Shown: positions 15,012-24,311, counted from the stretch's first letter. The stretch: 64,000 nucleotides of DNA from Planctomycetota bacterium (GCA_016872645.1 VGZH01000012.1:1-64000); one strand, 5' to 3'. Notes: generated from the sequence alone by a model not told the origin. Translations and numbers: made by a program.

Positions 15012-15094
15012 GGAAGCCGTGGGACTCGAACCCACATGCGACAGAGTCGCCACCTGTCTTCCAAACAGGTTCCTCATCTGGCCGGTTGGCTTCC
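15012..15094 (-). tRNA. tRNA-Ser(GGA)
   Basis: Acceptor GGAAGCC/GGCTTCC, CCTGT-TTGGAAG-ACAGG, long variable arm GCGAC-TCT-GTCGC. Confidence 0.9.
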
Positions 15095-15333
15095 GTGATT
15101 CATCGCTTTCGATCTCGAACTGTGCGCCGACACCGACAAATTCCCATCCCAACGATTTCAGCAACGGCGTGAGTACCCCCGCGCGATTGCGTTGATTCAC
15201 GACGGCCACTCGATTTTCGTGGTCAGACGGTGATCGCTTCGGCCCTGGAGGATTGTCGTCAGAATTGGTCTCCTGATCGGCAGGCATGTTGGTTGTCCTT
15301 TCTGGATTGGTCCTGCGTTGTCGTGCCTTTGTC

Positions 15334-15495
15334 GGGTGGCCGGGTCCGGCCAAACGTGAGGCTCCATCGGAGTCGCTCTGGCGGTGCTCCCAGCGACCGT
15401 CAGGCGACGCGGAGGAACGAGGTCTCGCTCACGTTCCGTTCCGCAGCATCCCAATGGGCACAGTCGACCTTCCGCCGTCATCGCCCCGGCCACCC
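15334..15495. other. Structured non-coding element closed by an 11-bp perfect inverted repeat
   Basis: GGGTGGCCGGG (15334-15344) and CCCGGCCACCC (15485-15495) with further internal complementarity; orientation unknown. Confidence 0.5.
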
Positions 15496-15550
15496 GCCGG
15501 CATGCACAACGAATTCGTCGCTTGGCTCAGAGAGCCAAGCCAATTTCAGA

Positions 15551-15635
15551 GGAAGCCGTGGGACTCGAACCCACATGCGGCTCAACGCCGCGACCTGTTT
15601 TCAAAACAGGTTCCTCATCCGGCCGGATGACTTCC
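15551..15635 (-). tRNA. tRNA-Ser(TGA)
   Basis: CCTGT-TTTGAAA-ACAGG, long variable arm, acceptor GGAAGTC/GGCTTCC. Confidence 0.9.
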
Positions 15636-15645
15636 GTTGCTGACT

Positions 15646-15715
15646 TCGGGGAGAAGGATTCGAACCTCCATTGCCGGATTCAAAGACCGATGTCCGACCA
15701 TTAGACGATCCCCGA
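15646..15715 (-). tRNA. tRNA-Gln(TTG)
   Basis: Acceptor TCGGGGA/TCCCCGA, loop CTTTGAA, T-arm GGAGG-TTCGAAT-CCTTC. Confidence 0.85.
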
Positions 15716-15717
15716 GA

Positions 15718-15788
15718 GTGTCTTGTGGGAGTCGAACCCACCTGACCAGCTTGGAAGGCTGGCACCTCTGCCGCTCGGCCAAAGACAC
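15718..15788 (-). tRNA. tRNA-Gly(TCC)
   Basis: Acceptor GTGTCTT/AAGACAC, CCAGC-CTTCCAA-GCTGG, T-arm GTGGG-TTCGACT-CCCAC. Confidence 0.9.
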
Positions 15789-15842
15789 GCGTTTTCAAAT
15801 CACGAATTCCAAGAACCAAAACCTGACGCCACTCATCCAGGC

Positions 15843-15930
15843 GGAAGGAGAGGGAGTCGAACCCTCAAGACATCGCAGGACGCTCGACCGCTTTCGAGGC
15901 GGCTGCCATCGCCAGTTGGCTTGCCCTTCC
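15843..15930 (-). tRNA. tRNA-Ser(CGA)
   Basis: Acceptor GGAAGGG/TCCTTCC, GCCGC-CTCGAAA-GCGGT, long variable arm. Confidence 0.9.
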
Positions 15931-15948
15931 GTATTCCCAAACCAAAGC

Positions 15949-16018
15949 TCCGGAGCAAGGACTTGAACCTCAATCGTCTGGTTAACAGCCAGCCGTTCTA
16001 CCTTTGAACTACTCCGAA
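15949..16018 (-). tRNA. tRNA-Asn(GTT)
   Basis: Acceptor TTCGGAG/CTCCGGA, D-stem GTTC/GAAC, CTGG-CTGTTAA-CCAG. Confidence 0.9.
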
Positions 16019-16123
16019 ATGAGACCACCTACTCCTATATCACTTATTGGACTCATAAGATTTTGTCGGCGCATATTATCTGCGCAGACAAACACCAAGA
16101 TTTAAAAACAACATTAGCGCAGT

Positions 16124-16196
16124 CAGGACGGTGGGATTCGAACCCACGCTCTCCGGCACCCAAGGCCGGCGGATTTCCAGACTTTCCCACATCCTG
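16124..16196 (-). tRNA. tRNA-Pro(TGG)
   Basis: Acceptor CAGGATG/CGTCCTG, CCGGC-CTTGGGT-GCCGG, T-arm GTGGG-TTCGAAT-CCCAC. Confidence 0.88.
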
Positions 16197-16236
16197 ACGG
16201 TCAGACGAATTGTGCGAACAGAACTCTGCGAGCAGT

Positions 16237-16309
16237 CAGGGTGGCTGGATTTGAACCAGCACATTCCGGCAGCCGAAGCCGGCGGACTACCAGGTTATCC
16301 AACACCCTG
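16237..16309 (-). tRNA. tRNA-Pro(CGG)
   Basis: Acceptor CAGGGTG/CACCCTG, CCGGC-TTCGGCT-GCCGG. Confidence 0.9.
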
Positions 16310-16453
16310 AATGACTCCCGATTTGATCTCCAATTCCGCTAAGAGGCCCACAAACCTAACGGCCGACTCGCGAATTCGTCGCCGCGACCCGACCACTAAT
16401 CCCCGCCACCAGCCTTCCGGCGATGCGTCTCGCCGGTTGGCAACGGACTCTCC

Positions 16454-16532
16454 CGTAGCTGCGTTCGCCAGAACGCAGGCAAGACAGCTACCAATCTCTT
16501 CAAAATCCTGCGTTCTGGCGAACGCGGCTACG
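16454..16532. repeat. Palindromic repeat family B, copy 2
   Basis: CGTAGCTGCGTTCGCCAGAACGCAGG ... CCTGCGTTCTGGCGAACGCGGCTACG. Confidence 0.7.
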
Positions 16533-16553
16533 AAAACACCGAAATCAGTCCAA

Positions 16554-16589
16554 CAAAAAAGCCCGATGTCTTTGTGACACCGGGCTTTT
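16554..16589 (-). terminator. Rho-independent terminator, possibly bidirectional
   Basis: AAAAAAGCCCGATGTC tttgt GACACCGGGCTTTT. Confidence 0.7.
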
Positions 16590-16918
16590 GAAAGCTCCCG
16601 TCGGAAAAATAATCCGGTGTCATTGCCTGAGGCGATACGGGTGCGAATTCGTGTTGGAAATGGTTTCCATCATCTGTGATGGACAACCCACGACGGCGGC
16701 GGGCACCTCGACCGCGACTGCAAAAAGACTGCGCAGCCCTAACCGGGCTTGCAGACTTTGCAGTCCTGTCGCATCGAGTTTTTGCCAATCCCGTCTCACG
16801 ATTCTTCGCTCCCGAATCCCTGGCACAACACCTGGGTATTCAACACTCAGTATCGGCTACTCCACCGATCAATCGTTTGCCAATCTCAACAAAACACGCT
16901 CATTGAGCATGTTTGGGT

Positions 16919-16948
16919 ACAATATGCCAGACAGCGACCGCATGTCAA
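16919..16948 (-). promoter_or_regulatory. Putative sigma70-like promoter (TTGACA-N18-TATTGT)
   Basis: Minus-strand read TTGACATGCGGTCGCTGTCTGGCATATTGT. Confidence 0.4.
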
Positions 16949-17018
16949 TACGGCATCATGTCATTTTTTGAAAAAATCAGAAATACATACTCACATAATT
17001 CTCTGTCCATCAGCCACA

Positions 17019-17858
17019 TCATGTGGTGGTCTTATGCGTCGTTTGACCACCTTCCGCGACAGATCGCATCTTTTCCAGGCCCAGCTTGGCGACCTCGCGT
17101 GGGTCGCGTGCCCACAGGTCTTCGCGGAATAACTCCAATGATAGCCAGCGGCGATAGCCGACTTGCTTGAGGAGATCGAGGTAGCGGCGGAGGTCCATGT
17201 GGCCGTCGCCCGGCATGACTCGGCTGTGATCGTGCTGCTGTTCACGCGGCGGTGATGATGGTGTGTCATTGAAGTGCGAGATCGCGATACTCGATCCCTT
17301 GAGCTTGGCAATCGACTCGATGCCCTTGCCGCCACGGAAGCAATGGAAGGGGTCGAGCACGATCGTGGCTTGCGGATGCTTTGAGTGTTCAACGACTTCG
17401 ATTGCGGCGTCGATGCTGTTGATGTCATCGACGAAGCCGAGGTACTCGAACGCCGGCTTCACGCCCATTGCAAGTCCGAGATCGAGCAACTCGGCATACT
17501 TTGCACCGACGAATGCGTGCTCGCAGGCTCCCGGAGGCGGGCCAGAGATGATGTAGTGTGCGCCGACGGCGACCGATTGGTCCATGCGGCGTTTGCATTC
17601 GTCGAGTTCGACTTTGCGCACCGAGTCATCCGGTTCAGCCCAGCCTTTGAGGTAGATTGTCGTCGGCACTTCAAGGCCCTGATCGTTGACCGCTTTGCGG
17701 ATGTCGGTCAGTTGGCCTCCTTTCGAGAGGTGCAGGTCGATATCGTCGTGCCACAGTTCGATGGCGGCGTATCCGGTTTCGCCCGCGATGCGAATTTTGT
17801 CGAGGATCGGCGTTGGTCGAATCGTGCTGGAGTTCAGGCAGTAGATGAAGTCAGACAT
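17019..17858 (-). CDS. Sugar phosphate isomerase/epimerase (xylose-isomerase-like TIM barrel)
   Basis: TIM-barrel sequence (IELWHDDIDLHLSKGG ... VLDPFHCFRGG ... MPGDGHMDLRRYLDLLKQVGYRRWLSLELF). Confidence 0.8.
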   Translation of the reverse strand: MSDFIYCLNSSTIRPTPILDKIRIAGETGYAAIELWHDDIDLHLSKGGQLTDIRKAVNDQGLEVPTTIYLKGWAEPDDSVRKVELDECKRRMDQSVAVGAHYIISGPPPGACEHAFVGAKYAELLDLGLAMGVKPAFEYLGFVDDINSIDAAIEVVEHSKHPQATIVLDPFHCFRGGKGIESIAKLKGSSIAISHFNDTPSSPPREQQHDHSRVMPGDGHMDLRRYLDLLKQVGYRRWLSLELFREDLWARDPREVAKLGLEKMRSVAEGGQTTHKTTT

Positions 17859-17993
17859 GGTGATGAGCCAGTTGTGAGAGGATAGAAGGAAGTTCGGCGA
17901 GCAAATCGCCGTGACACGGGGAACACGCTATCGCGGTTTGTGCGAGTCGGCAAATGCGGCCAGGGCGGATGGCAGAACGATGGGGACAGGACG

Positions 17994-19340
17994 ATGAAAG
18001 CAACGACGATTGGAAGCGGGATGGTGATTCCGCTGTTGTGTGTGCTTATCGCATTTGAGCCAATCGTGCCGGTAGCTGCACAAGACGGTTTTCGTATTCC
18101 GGATGATCGACCGCTGCTGCCGATTACGGTCAAGCAATTGAATGAGGGAGGTATTGGAGTTTTTGAATCGAAGCGTCTGAGGTTGTTCACCGATCTCGAA
18201 GCCGAGGTCGCGAAGTCGCTGCCTCCGCTCATCGATCAGGCCTACGACTCCTGGGAGGAATTTTTTGGGAAGCTGCCTCCGGCTCGTGACGAGTCGGAGT
18301 TTCAAATCAACGGCTATCTGATGAAGGACAAGGACAAGTTCGAAAAGGCGGGGCTGCTGCGAGGCGAATTGCCAGATCAATTTCACGGGCGGCAAGTGGG
18401 ATACCAGTTTTGGATGATCGATCAGCCGCAGGACTATTACCGTCGCCACCTGCTGCTGCACGAGGCGACGCACGCTTTCATGTTGGCGATCGCGCGACTC
18501 GATGTCCCGGTCGCCTATCTCGAGGGAATGGCCGAGCACTTCGGAACGCACCAAGTGATCAGCGGCAAGTTGCAGGTACGTTTGGTACCAACTAATCGCT
18601 CGGACTTTCGCGGCCATGATCGGTTGTTCTTGATTCGGCGGGACGTAAAACAGCGGGGGATTCCAGGGTTGCTCGACATCAACGAATGGAAGGACATGAA
18701 CTTTCGGTTCTTCAATGAGTCTTACGCTTGGGCCTGGGGCATGAGCGTCTTCTTCGATCAAAACCCGCGCACGCATGAGCGATTTCGAAAGCTGGCGAAG
18801 TCGTTGACCAATCCGCTCGCCTGGAAAACATTTGAAAATGATCTACTGACGGATCTGCCGGAGATCGTCACGGAATGGAACTTATTTGCGGCCGATGCCT
18901 GGGAAGGCTTCGATTTTTTGCGGCACGCGATCGAATTCCACGAAGGTGAGGCTCTGACCAAACCGCGGCGGGTCGAAATCCACGCAGACCGAGGCTGGCA
19001 ATCGAGCCGTGTGTTCGTCGAGAAAGGGCATCGCTACGAACTGCTCGCGACTGGGCAATTCACGTTGGCCGAGAAACCCAAGCCTTGGGTCAGCGAAGCG
19101 GATGGCGTCACGATCCGCTACCACAACGGCCGACTGCTGGGGCAGTTGCTGGCCACGATTCGTCCCGAGAAACCGACAGACAAGGAACCGGAGCCGATGC
19201 GGGATGTGAAGCCGCTCGGAAACTCGTCCAGCTTCGAGGCATCACGAACCGGAACGCTGTACCTGCGACTCAACGATCATCCGGCCGAGTTGGTCGACAA
19301 TCGCGGCAGCGTGTCGGTCGAGATTCGCGATGCGAGGTAG
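17994..19340 (+). CDS. Secreted hypothetical protein with HEATH (HExxH) motif
   Basis: Signal peptide-like N-terminus; LLLHEATHAFML. Confidence 0.65.
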   Translation: MKATTIGSGMVIPLLCVLIAFEPIVPVAAQDGFRIPDDRPLLPITVKQLNEGGIGVFESKRLRLFTDLEAEVAKSLPPLIDQAYDSWEEFFGKLPPARDESEFQINGYLMKDKDKFEKAGLLRGELPDQFHGRQVGYQFWMIDQPQDYYRRHLLLHEATHAFMLAIARLDVPVAYLEGMAEHFGTHQVISGKLQVRLVPTNRSDFRGHDRLFLIRRDVKQRGIPGLLDINEWKDMNFRFFNESYAWAWGMSVFFDQNPRTHERFRKLAKSLTNPLAWKTFENDLLTDLPEIVTEWNLFAADAWEGFDFLRHAIEFHEGEALTKPRRVEIHADRGWQSSRVFVEKGHRYELLATGQFTLAEKPKPWVSEADGVTIRYHNGRLLGQLLATIRPEKPTDKEPEPMRDVKPLGNSSSFEASRTGTLYLRLNDHPAELVDNRGSVSVEIRDAR

Positions 19341-19458
19341 CCCTGTCGCTTCCCGACAGGACAGCCGATCACATCTCAAGATTAGATTGCGTCGCATTCG
19401 TCGATCGGACTGGTGGCATCGGTGATTCACGCGGCTTTGCTGCCTCGAAGCGACAGCG

Positions 19459-20007
19459 CTACTTTTTTGGCGGCAGCGCGTCGAAGACCTTTGGCACTTC
19501 GGTCTCGTTGATCGAGAGGTAGCCTTTGCTGAACTTCGCCTTGGCTCCGCCGGAGACGACGACGGTGATGTCGGCGTCGGGGTTGATGCCCAAGTTCTCG
19601 GGGCCGGTTTTCGTTCCGGAGAAGACGGACCAAGCGGTTCGTTCCGTCTTGAGCGACATGAAGGCTTTCGGCAAGTAGTCCTTTGACTTGTTGACGTCGT
19701 CGGTCAACCAGACGGCGACGATGTCGACATCAGCTCGCTCGGCCTTGAGTTTGTCGTCGAGCACTTTGATGAACCGCGCCATCGGCCGCGAGAATTTGTC
19801 GGCCAGCACGAACACGAAAACAGTCGGCTTCTCTTTGCGTTCGGTGACGAAATCCAATTCTTTGCCGGAGGACTCGCCCGCGACGACGGTGACTTGGAAC
19901 TTTACGATGGCGTTTCCTTCGCCGGGGCCGGAGGTGACGTCGGCTCGCGCAGAATAGGAAATCACAACAAGTAGAACGACGATGACGAGTGATAAGGCAC
20001 GGCGCAT
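19459..20007 (-). CDS. Secreted hypothetical protein
   Basis: 183-codon-scale ORF with signal peptide; no family recognised. Confidence 0.6.
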   Translation of the reverse strand: MRRALSLVIVVLLVVISYSARADVTSGPGEGNAIVKFQVTVVAGESSGKELDFVTERKEKPTVFVFVLADKFSRPMARFIKVLDDKLKAERADVDIVAVWLTDDVNKSKDYLPKAFMSLKTERTAWSVFSGTKTGPENLGINPDADITVVVSGGAKAKFSKGYLSINETEVPKVFDALPPKK

Positions 20008-20298
20008 GACAGGAACCCTCCGCGAAAGAGATTCGAATTGCTGCCATCGGTTTTCGGCCGACAGTCATCGGCCGGGCAGGATAACCTACACAATCGGAGG
20101 AGTGGTACCGTTACAGGACCGACCAGGCTGAAACTCAGGGACGGGTAAGAGTGTCCATCCTCCGGGGTTCGGACTTGAGGCAGACTGCGGAACGGCCAAT
20201 AATGCTACGCATTGGTGGCAGCCGATATGACTTGAGGCGACCACCACTCTCGCGATGGCTCGCCCGTCCAACTTGCCCGCCGAATCTGGAGAACGACC

Positions 20299-21675
20299 AT
20301 GCTGAAGATTGACGCCGGCTCTGCTCCGAACCCGTATTGTGATGGCCTGACTCGTCGCAGTTTCGTGCAGCTTGGAGTCGCCGGGATGGCAAGCGTCGGG
20401 ATGGGCGAGGTCATGCGAGCGAAGGCCGCCTCGACCAGCAAGAAAGACACCTCCGCGATTTTGATCTGGCTGGATGGCGGGCCGAGCCACCTCGATCTGT
20501 ACGACATGAAGCCCGAGGCTCCGTCGGAAGTGCGTGGCTTGTGGAGACCGATCCCGACTAACGTGCCGGGGATCGAAATCACCGAACTGTTCCCGAAGCA
20601 GGCAAAAGTCGCCGACAAGTTTTCCATCGTCCGCTCACTGCATCACGACACCGGCGACCACTTCGCTGGCGGGCATCGGATGCTGACGACGAAGGACATG
20701 AACGTGTCCGGCGCGCAGAACGCCGGCAAGTTTCCCGGCCTCGGGTCGATCATCGCTCGCGAGCGTGGCTCTCGGCATCCGTCGATGCCTAGCTACGTCG
20801 CCGTGCCGTATGCCTCGAGCATCGGACTCGTCCCCGGATACTTCGGCGGTAACTTTCTCGGAGTGCAGTACGACCCCTTCCAACCGGGGGGCGATCCGAA
20901 TCAAACAAACTATCAGGTGCAGAATCTGAATCTCGCGCCGGGCATGAACATCAACCGACTTGAAAGTCGTCGCGAATTGAACAAAGTGCTCGATCAAATT
21001 CCGCGCACGGTTGAGCGACGTGGCCTGTTCACCGCGATGGATCAATTCGATCGAGACGCTTTCGATTTCGTCTCTGGCTCGCGTGCCCGCAAGGCGTTCG
21101 ACATCGGCCAGGAAGATCCGCGACTGCGAGACAAGTACGGTCGACAGAATTGGGGACAGAGTACGCTGCTGGCTCGCCGGCTCGTAGAAGCCGGTTCGAC
21201 CTTCGTGACGGTTCACTACGGTGGCTGGGATCATCACTGGAATCTGAAAGAGGGAATGGACAACTACCTGCCGATGGTCGATGCGGCGGTCTCATCACTG
21301 CTAACCGACCTCGATGAGCGCGGGATGCTCGACACGACGCTCGTGATCCTGTGCGGAGAGTTCAGCCGCACGCCGAAGATGAACGACGGCGGCAACGGCG
21401 GGCCTCCGGGTAGCATGGGGACACCGGGCCGCGATCACTGGGGCAACTCGATGTTCTGTCTGCTCGCGGGGGGCGGCATCAAGAGCGGTCAGATCGTCGG
21501 CTCGACTGACAAGAACGGCACTCGGCCCGCGACACGCGCGGTGCAGCCGACGCATATCCATGCGACGATCTACAACTGCCTCGGCATCGATCCGCATCTG
21601 AGCGTGCTCGATCACGCCGGTCGGCCGAACCCGGTGCTGGAAGACCCAACGCCGATTCACGAACTACTGTCGTAG
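20299..21675 (+). CDS. DUF1501 domain-containing protein
   Basis: RRSFVQLGVAGMAS ... ILIWLDGGPSHLDLYDMKPEAP ... CGEFSRTPKMN ... GRDHWGNSMFCLLAGGGIKSGQIVGSTDKNG. Confidence 0.92.
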   Translation: MLKIDAGSAPNPYCDGLTRRSFVQLGVAGMASVGMGEVMRAKAASTSKKDTSAILIWLDGGPSHLDLYDMKPEAPSEVRGLWRPIPTNVPGIEITELFPKQAKVADKFSIVRSLHHDTGDHFAGGHRMLTTKDMNVSGAQNAGKFPGLGSIIARERGSRHPSMPSYVAVPYASSIGLVPGYFGGNFLGVQYDPFQPGGDPNQTNYQVQNLNLAPGMNINRLESRRELNKVLDQIPRTVERRGLFTAMDQFDRDAFDFVSGSRARKAFDIGQEDPRLRDKYGRQNWGQSTLLARRLVEAGSTFVTVHYGGWDHHWNLKEGMDNYLPMVDAAVSSLLTDLDERGMLDTTLVILCGEFSRTPKMNDGGNGGPPGSMGTPGRDHWGNSMFCLLAGGGIKSGQIVGSTDKNGTRPATRAVQPTHIHATIYNCLGIDPHLSVLDHAGRPNPVLEDPTPIHELLS

Positions 21676-21794
21676 GTCTCCATCGACCCTTCTCTCTTCG
21701 GGAAAAGGTGGTCAAAGGCCGGATGAGGGATTCAAGAACGGCCGTTTCCCTCACCCCGACACTCTCCCAAAGGGGGAGGGAAAAAGAATGATGA

Positions 21795-23015
21795 TTACCA
21801 CACGATGACTTCGATCGTGCTGCCGGGTTCGTAGGTTTGATCCCCGATGGGAAACAGCGCCATCGAGTTCGCGGCGACCGTTGCTCGGAGATCGCTGGAG
21901 CCGACCCATGGGACAGCGGTGACGATCGGGCCATCCGATTGCCACTCCAGCCGAGCGGGTTGATAAGTTGGTCGTTCCCCCTTGGTCGTGTGTGGAACGG
22001 TCAGTCGCGCTTTGACAGCAACCGATTCGGCGGGAGAAACGCCCATCATTCGCCGCAGAGCCGGGCGGACGAAGAGTTCAAAACAGACCAAACTGCTGAC
22101 CGGATTCCCTGGCAAGCCGAAGACCAAAGTCCGCAAGTTTGGCCCGCGATCGAGGACTCCGAACCAGATCGGCTTCCCGGGTTTGACGTTGGCTTTGTGA
22201 AAAACTTGCCGCACTCCGGCGGATGCCAGTTCGGACGGCACGAGGTCTTTGTCGCCCATCGAGACTCCGCCGGACAGCACCAGCACATCCGCTTGCAGTC
22301 CGATGTCAATTCGCTCGCGCAGATGAACTCGTTCGTCGCGAGCAATTCCCAACGGCACCGGTTCGGCGCAGGCTCGAAGAAGTTGTCCGCAGAGCATTGT
22401 CTCGTTCGAGTTCCGGATCTGTCCTGGTCCCAGCGTCTGTTCGACAGGGACCAACTCATCACCGGTTGCCAGCACGGCGACTCGCGGACGACGACGAGCA
22501 GTCACGTGCGAGAGACCACACTCCGCGAGCGTTCCCAATTCTTGCGGCCTCAGTTCCGATCCCGCCGCGACAACCAAGTCGCCAAGCTTCGTTGATGCTC
22601 CGCGCCGCAGAATGTTCGTACCCAGCTTCCAACTCGTGACACTGCTCGGCAACGCGACCAACGGTCTTTCATCTGCACCGATCGTTTGAGAAGTGTGTTC
22701 GACCGGTATGACCGCCTCGGCTCCGGCAGGCAGCGGAGCACCGGTCATGATTTGAATCGCGGCCGGACAATCGAGCAGTCGAGTCGGCACTTGTCCCGCC
22801 GCGACGATTTCAATTACTGGCAACGGCGTCACACAATCGGCTAACCGTACCGCGAAGCCATCGACAAGCGACTTGTCGAACGGCGGCGAGTCTTCATTGG
22901 CGCAAACATCCTCGGCCAAGACAAGCCCGAGCGCATCCAACAACAAAATCGCTTGCGGCTCGAACGGCCAGGTTTCCCGCAGTACCGCGGCGACGGCTTC
23001 AGAGACTTCCATCAT
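21795..23015 (-). CDS. moeA: Molybdopterin molybdotransferase MoeA
   Basis: DSPPFDKSLVDGFAVR, GGVSMGDKDLVPSEL, KPGKPIWFG, FGLPGNPVSSLVCFELFVRPAL. Confidence 0.9.
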   Translation of the reverse strand: MMEVSEAVAAVLRETWPFEPQAILLLDALGLVLAEDVCANEDSPPFDKSLVDGFAVRLADCVTPLPVIEIVAAGQVPTRLLDCPAAIQIMTGAPLPAGAEAVIPVEHTSQTIGADERPLVALPSSVTSWKLGTNILRRGASTKLGDLVVAAGSELRPQELGTLAECGLSHVTARRRPRVAVLATGDELVPVEQTLGPGQIRNSNETMLCGQLLRACAEPVPLGIARDERVHLRERIDIGLQADVLVLSGGVSMGDKDLVPSELASAGVRQVFHKANVKPGKPIWFGVLDRGPNLRTLVFGLPGNPVSSLVCFELFVRPALRRMMGVSPAESVAVKARLTVPHTTKGERPTYQPARLEWQSDGPIVTAVPWVGSSDLRATVAANSMALFPIGDQTYEPGSTIEVIVW

Positions 23016-23295
23016 GATTCGTGGGACTGACCGGTGAAGGTTTCGGAATTCGGAAGGGGCCGAGCAAACTCAACGCCCACGCGATGGGAACCCAAATTCC
23101 CAGCGAGAACAAGTCTACGCCTGGATGAGTCGCACCGGTGGCCGCGAAGCCGACGACGACACTCAGCAGCAACAAGCCTTGCGACACCCACCACGATGCG
23201 CGGTCACGGCTGGTCAGCGCGGAGGCCATTCCCAATACAAACAGCAAGGCCGCGAAGTCCCACAACGGTCGCCATATTGATAGCTCAGCCTGCAT
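22999..23295 (-). CDS. Small membrane protein upstream of moeA
   Basis: Hydrophobic ORF from MQAELSIWRPLWDFAALLFVLG; overlaps both neighbours. Confidence 0.5.
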   Translation of the reverse strand: MQAELSIWRPLWDFAALLFVLGMASALTSRDRASWWVSQGLLLLSVVVGFAATGATHPGVDLFSLGIWVPIAWALSLLGPFRIPKPSPVSPTNHDGSL

Positions 23296-24109
23296 GATCG
23301 GTCTCCAAGGTCGTTGGGGCGTGACGCGTTCGGAAGCAAGCAGTCGCGGCGACCACCAGCAGCAGCGAACCAAGTCCCAACGCGATCCATTGCTCACGAG
23401 CGGCAACATCTTCGACCTGTTGGGTGGAATTGTCGTCAGCCGTTCTTGCCGACCAGCCGGTTCGTTCCCAAGCATTCCGGAGTGCGGTTGCTCGCGGCCA
23501 CGCAGAGTATCGCGAACTGCGTGTCTTTCGTTGGGCTTCGTTCGCGATGACGTGTTCCCAAGTTCCGAGTAACAGCAGCACAACCATGGCCGAGATGCCC
23601 AGCACCAGCACTGGTTCGCGAGGAGACTCCACGTCATCCAGTGAGTCGTCACTGATTCGATTCCGCGTTGCACACCACTGAGCAACCGCAAGGCCTGAGC
23701 ACAACATTGCCAGCACGAGCAATGCCCAATCCCATGCCGATGCGATAGCCAGCGAGATCACGGCGCTGACGGCTGTGATCACAAAGTACTGGACGCGGCG
23801 AGCGATCGTCCCAGCGATGACCGCTTTCAAGGCGGCGATGAGTCCGATTCCACAAGTCGTCGACAAGGAACCGCTCCGCCAAAAACTTGGGCGAGCCTCC
23901 AGCGACAAGTCCGTCACCGCATCGATCCAGCGAAACAGCAGCAGGCTGACCGCGATTCCCAACAGCACATGACCGGCGAGATCAAACTTCCGCGCGCGCT
24001 GAATGATCTCCGCATCGACGACGGACGCCCGCAATGCAACAACGGAGATGAGCCCAAAAAGCACTATGGCCGCGGAAACTCCATCAAACAGCGGCTCACC
24101 CATCATCGG
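23285..24109 (-). CDS. Hypothetical multi-pass membrane protein
   Basis: Several hydrophobic segments. Confidence 0.55.
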   Translation of the reverse strand, partial: PMMGEPLFDGVSAAIVLFGLISVVALRASVVDAEIIQRARKFDLAGHVLLGIAVSLLLFRWIDAVTDLSLEARPSFWRSGSLSTTCGIGLIAALKAVIAGTIARRVQYFVITAVSAVISLAIASAWDWALLVLAMLCSGLAVAQWCATRNRISDDSLDDVESPREPVLVLGISAMVVLLLLGTWEHVIANEAQRKTRSSRYSAWPRATALRNAWERTGWSARTADDNSTQQVEDVAAREQWIALGLGSLLLVVAATACFRTRHAPTTLETDHAG

Positions 24110-24311
24110 CACCTTTTCAAGAACGCTGGAATCCACCCGAACACGAAGGTCGTGTCTATCGGAGTCCTGCCGGAATCGCAACCTGCCCTACGGTAGGTGA
24201 CATGATTCTGACCACCGGGAAGGGCGTGGTTACGAGGGTCATTTACCGTTCACACACCCTTCTCGATGTTCAGCGCGTGCCACTCAGTTTGAAAAACAAG
24301 CAGGCCATGTG

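Noticed and set aside
15334-15495. SRP (4.5S) RNA, RNase P RNA or tmRNA
   Set aside because: No GGAAG/AGCA SRP core, no RNase P GAGGAAAGTCC core, no tmRNA tRNA-like 3' end visible
13587-16020. Short plus-strand ORFs across the tRNA array (e.g. 14353-14748, 15384-15704, 15637-15966)
   Set aside because: They read through tRNA genes on the opposite strand, giving recurrent spurious peptides such as WESNPH, GSRTRT and GLEPTC
21680-21790. CCTCACCCCGACACTCTCCCAAAGGGGGAGGG repeat as a terminator or mobile element
   Set aside because: A common kind of intergenic repeat; only one clear copy here and no clean hairpin-T-run assigned
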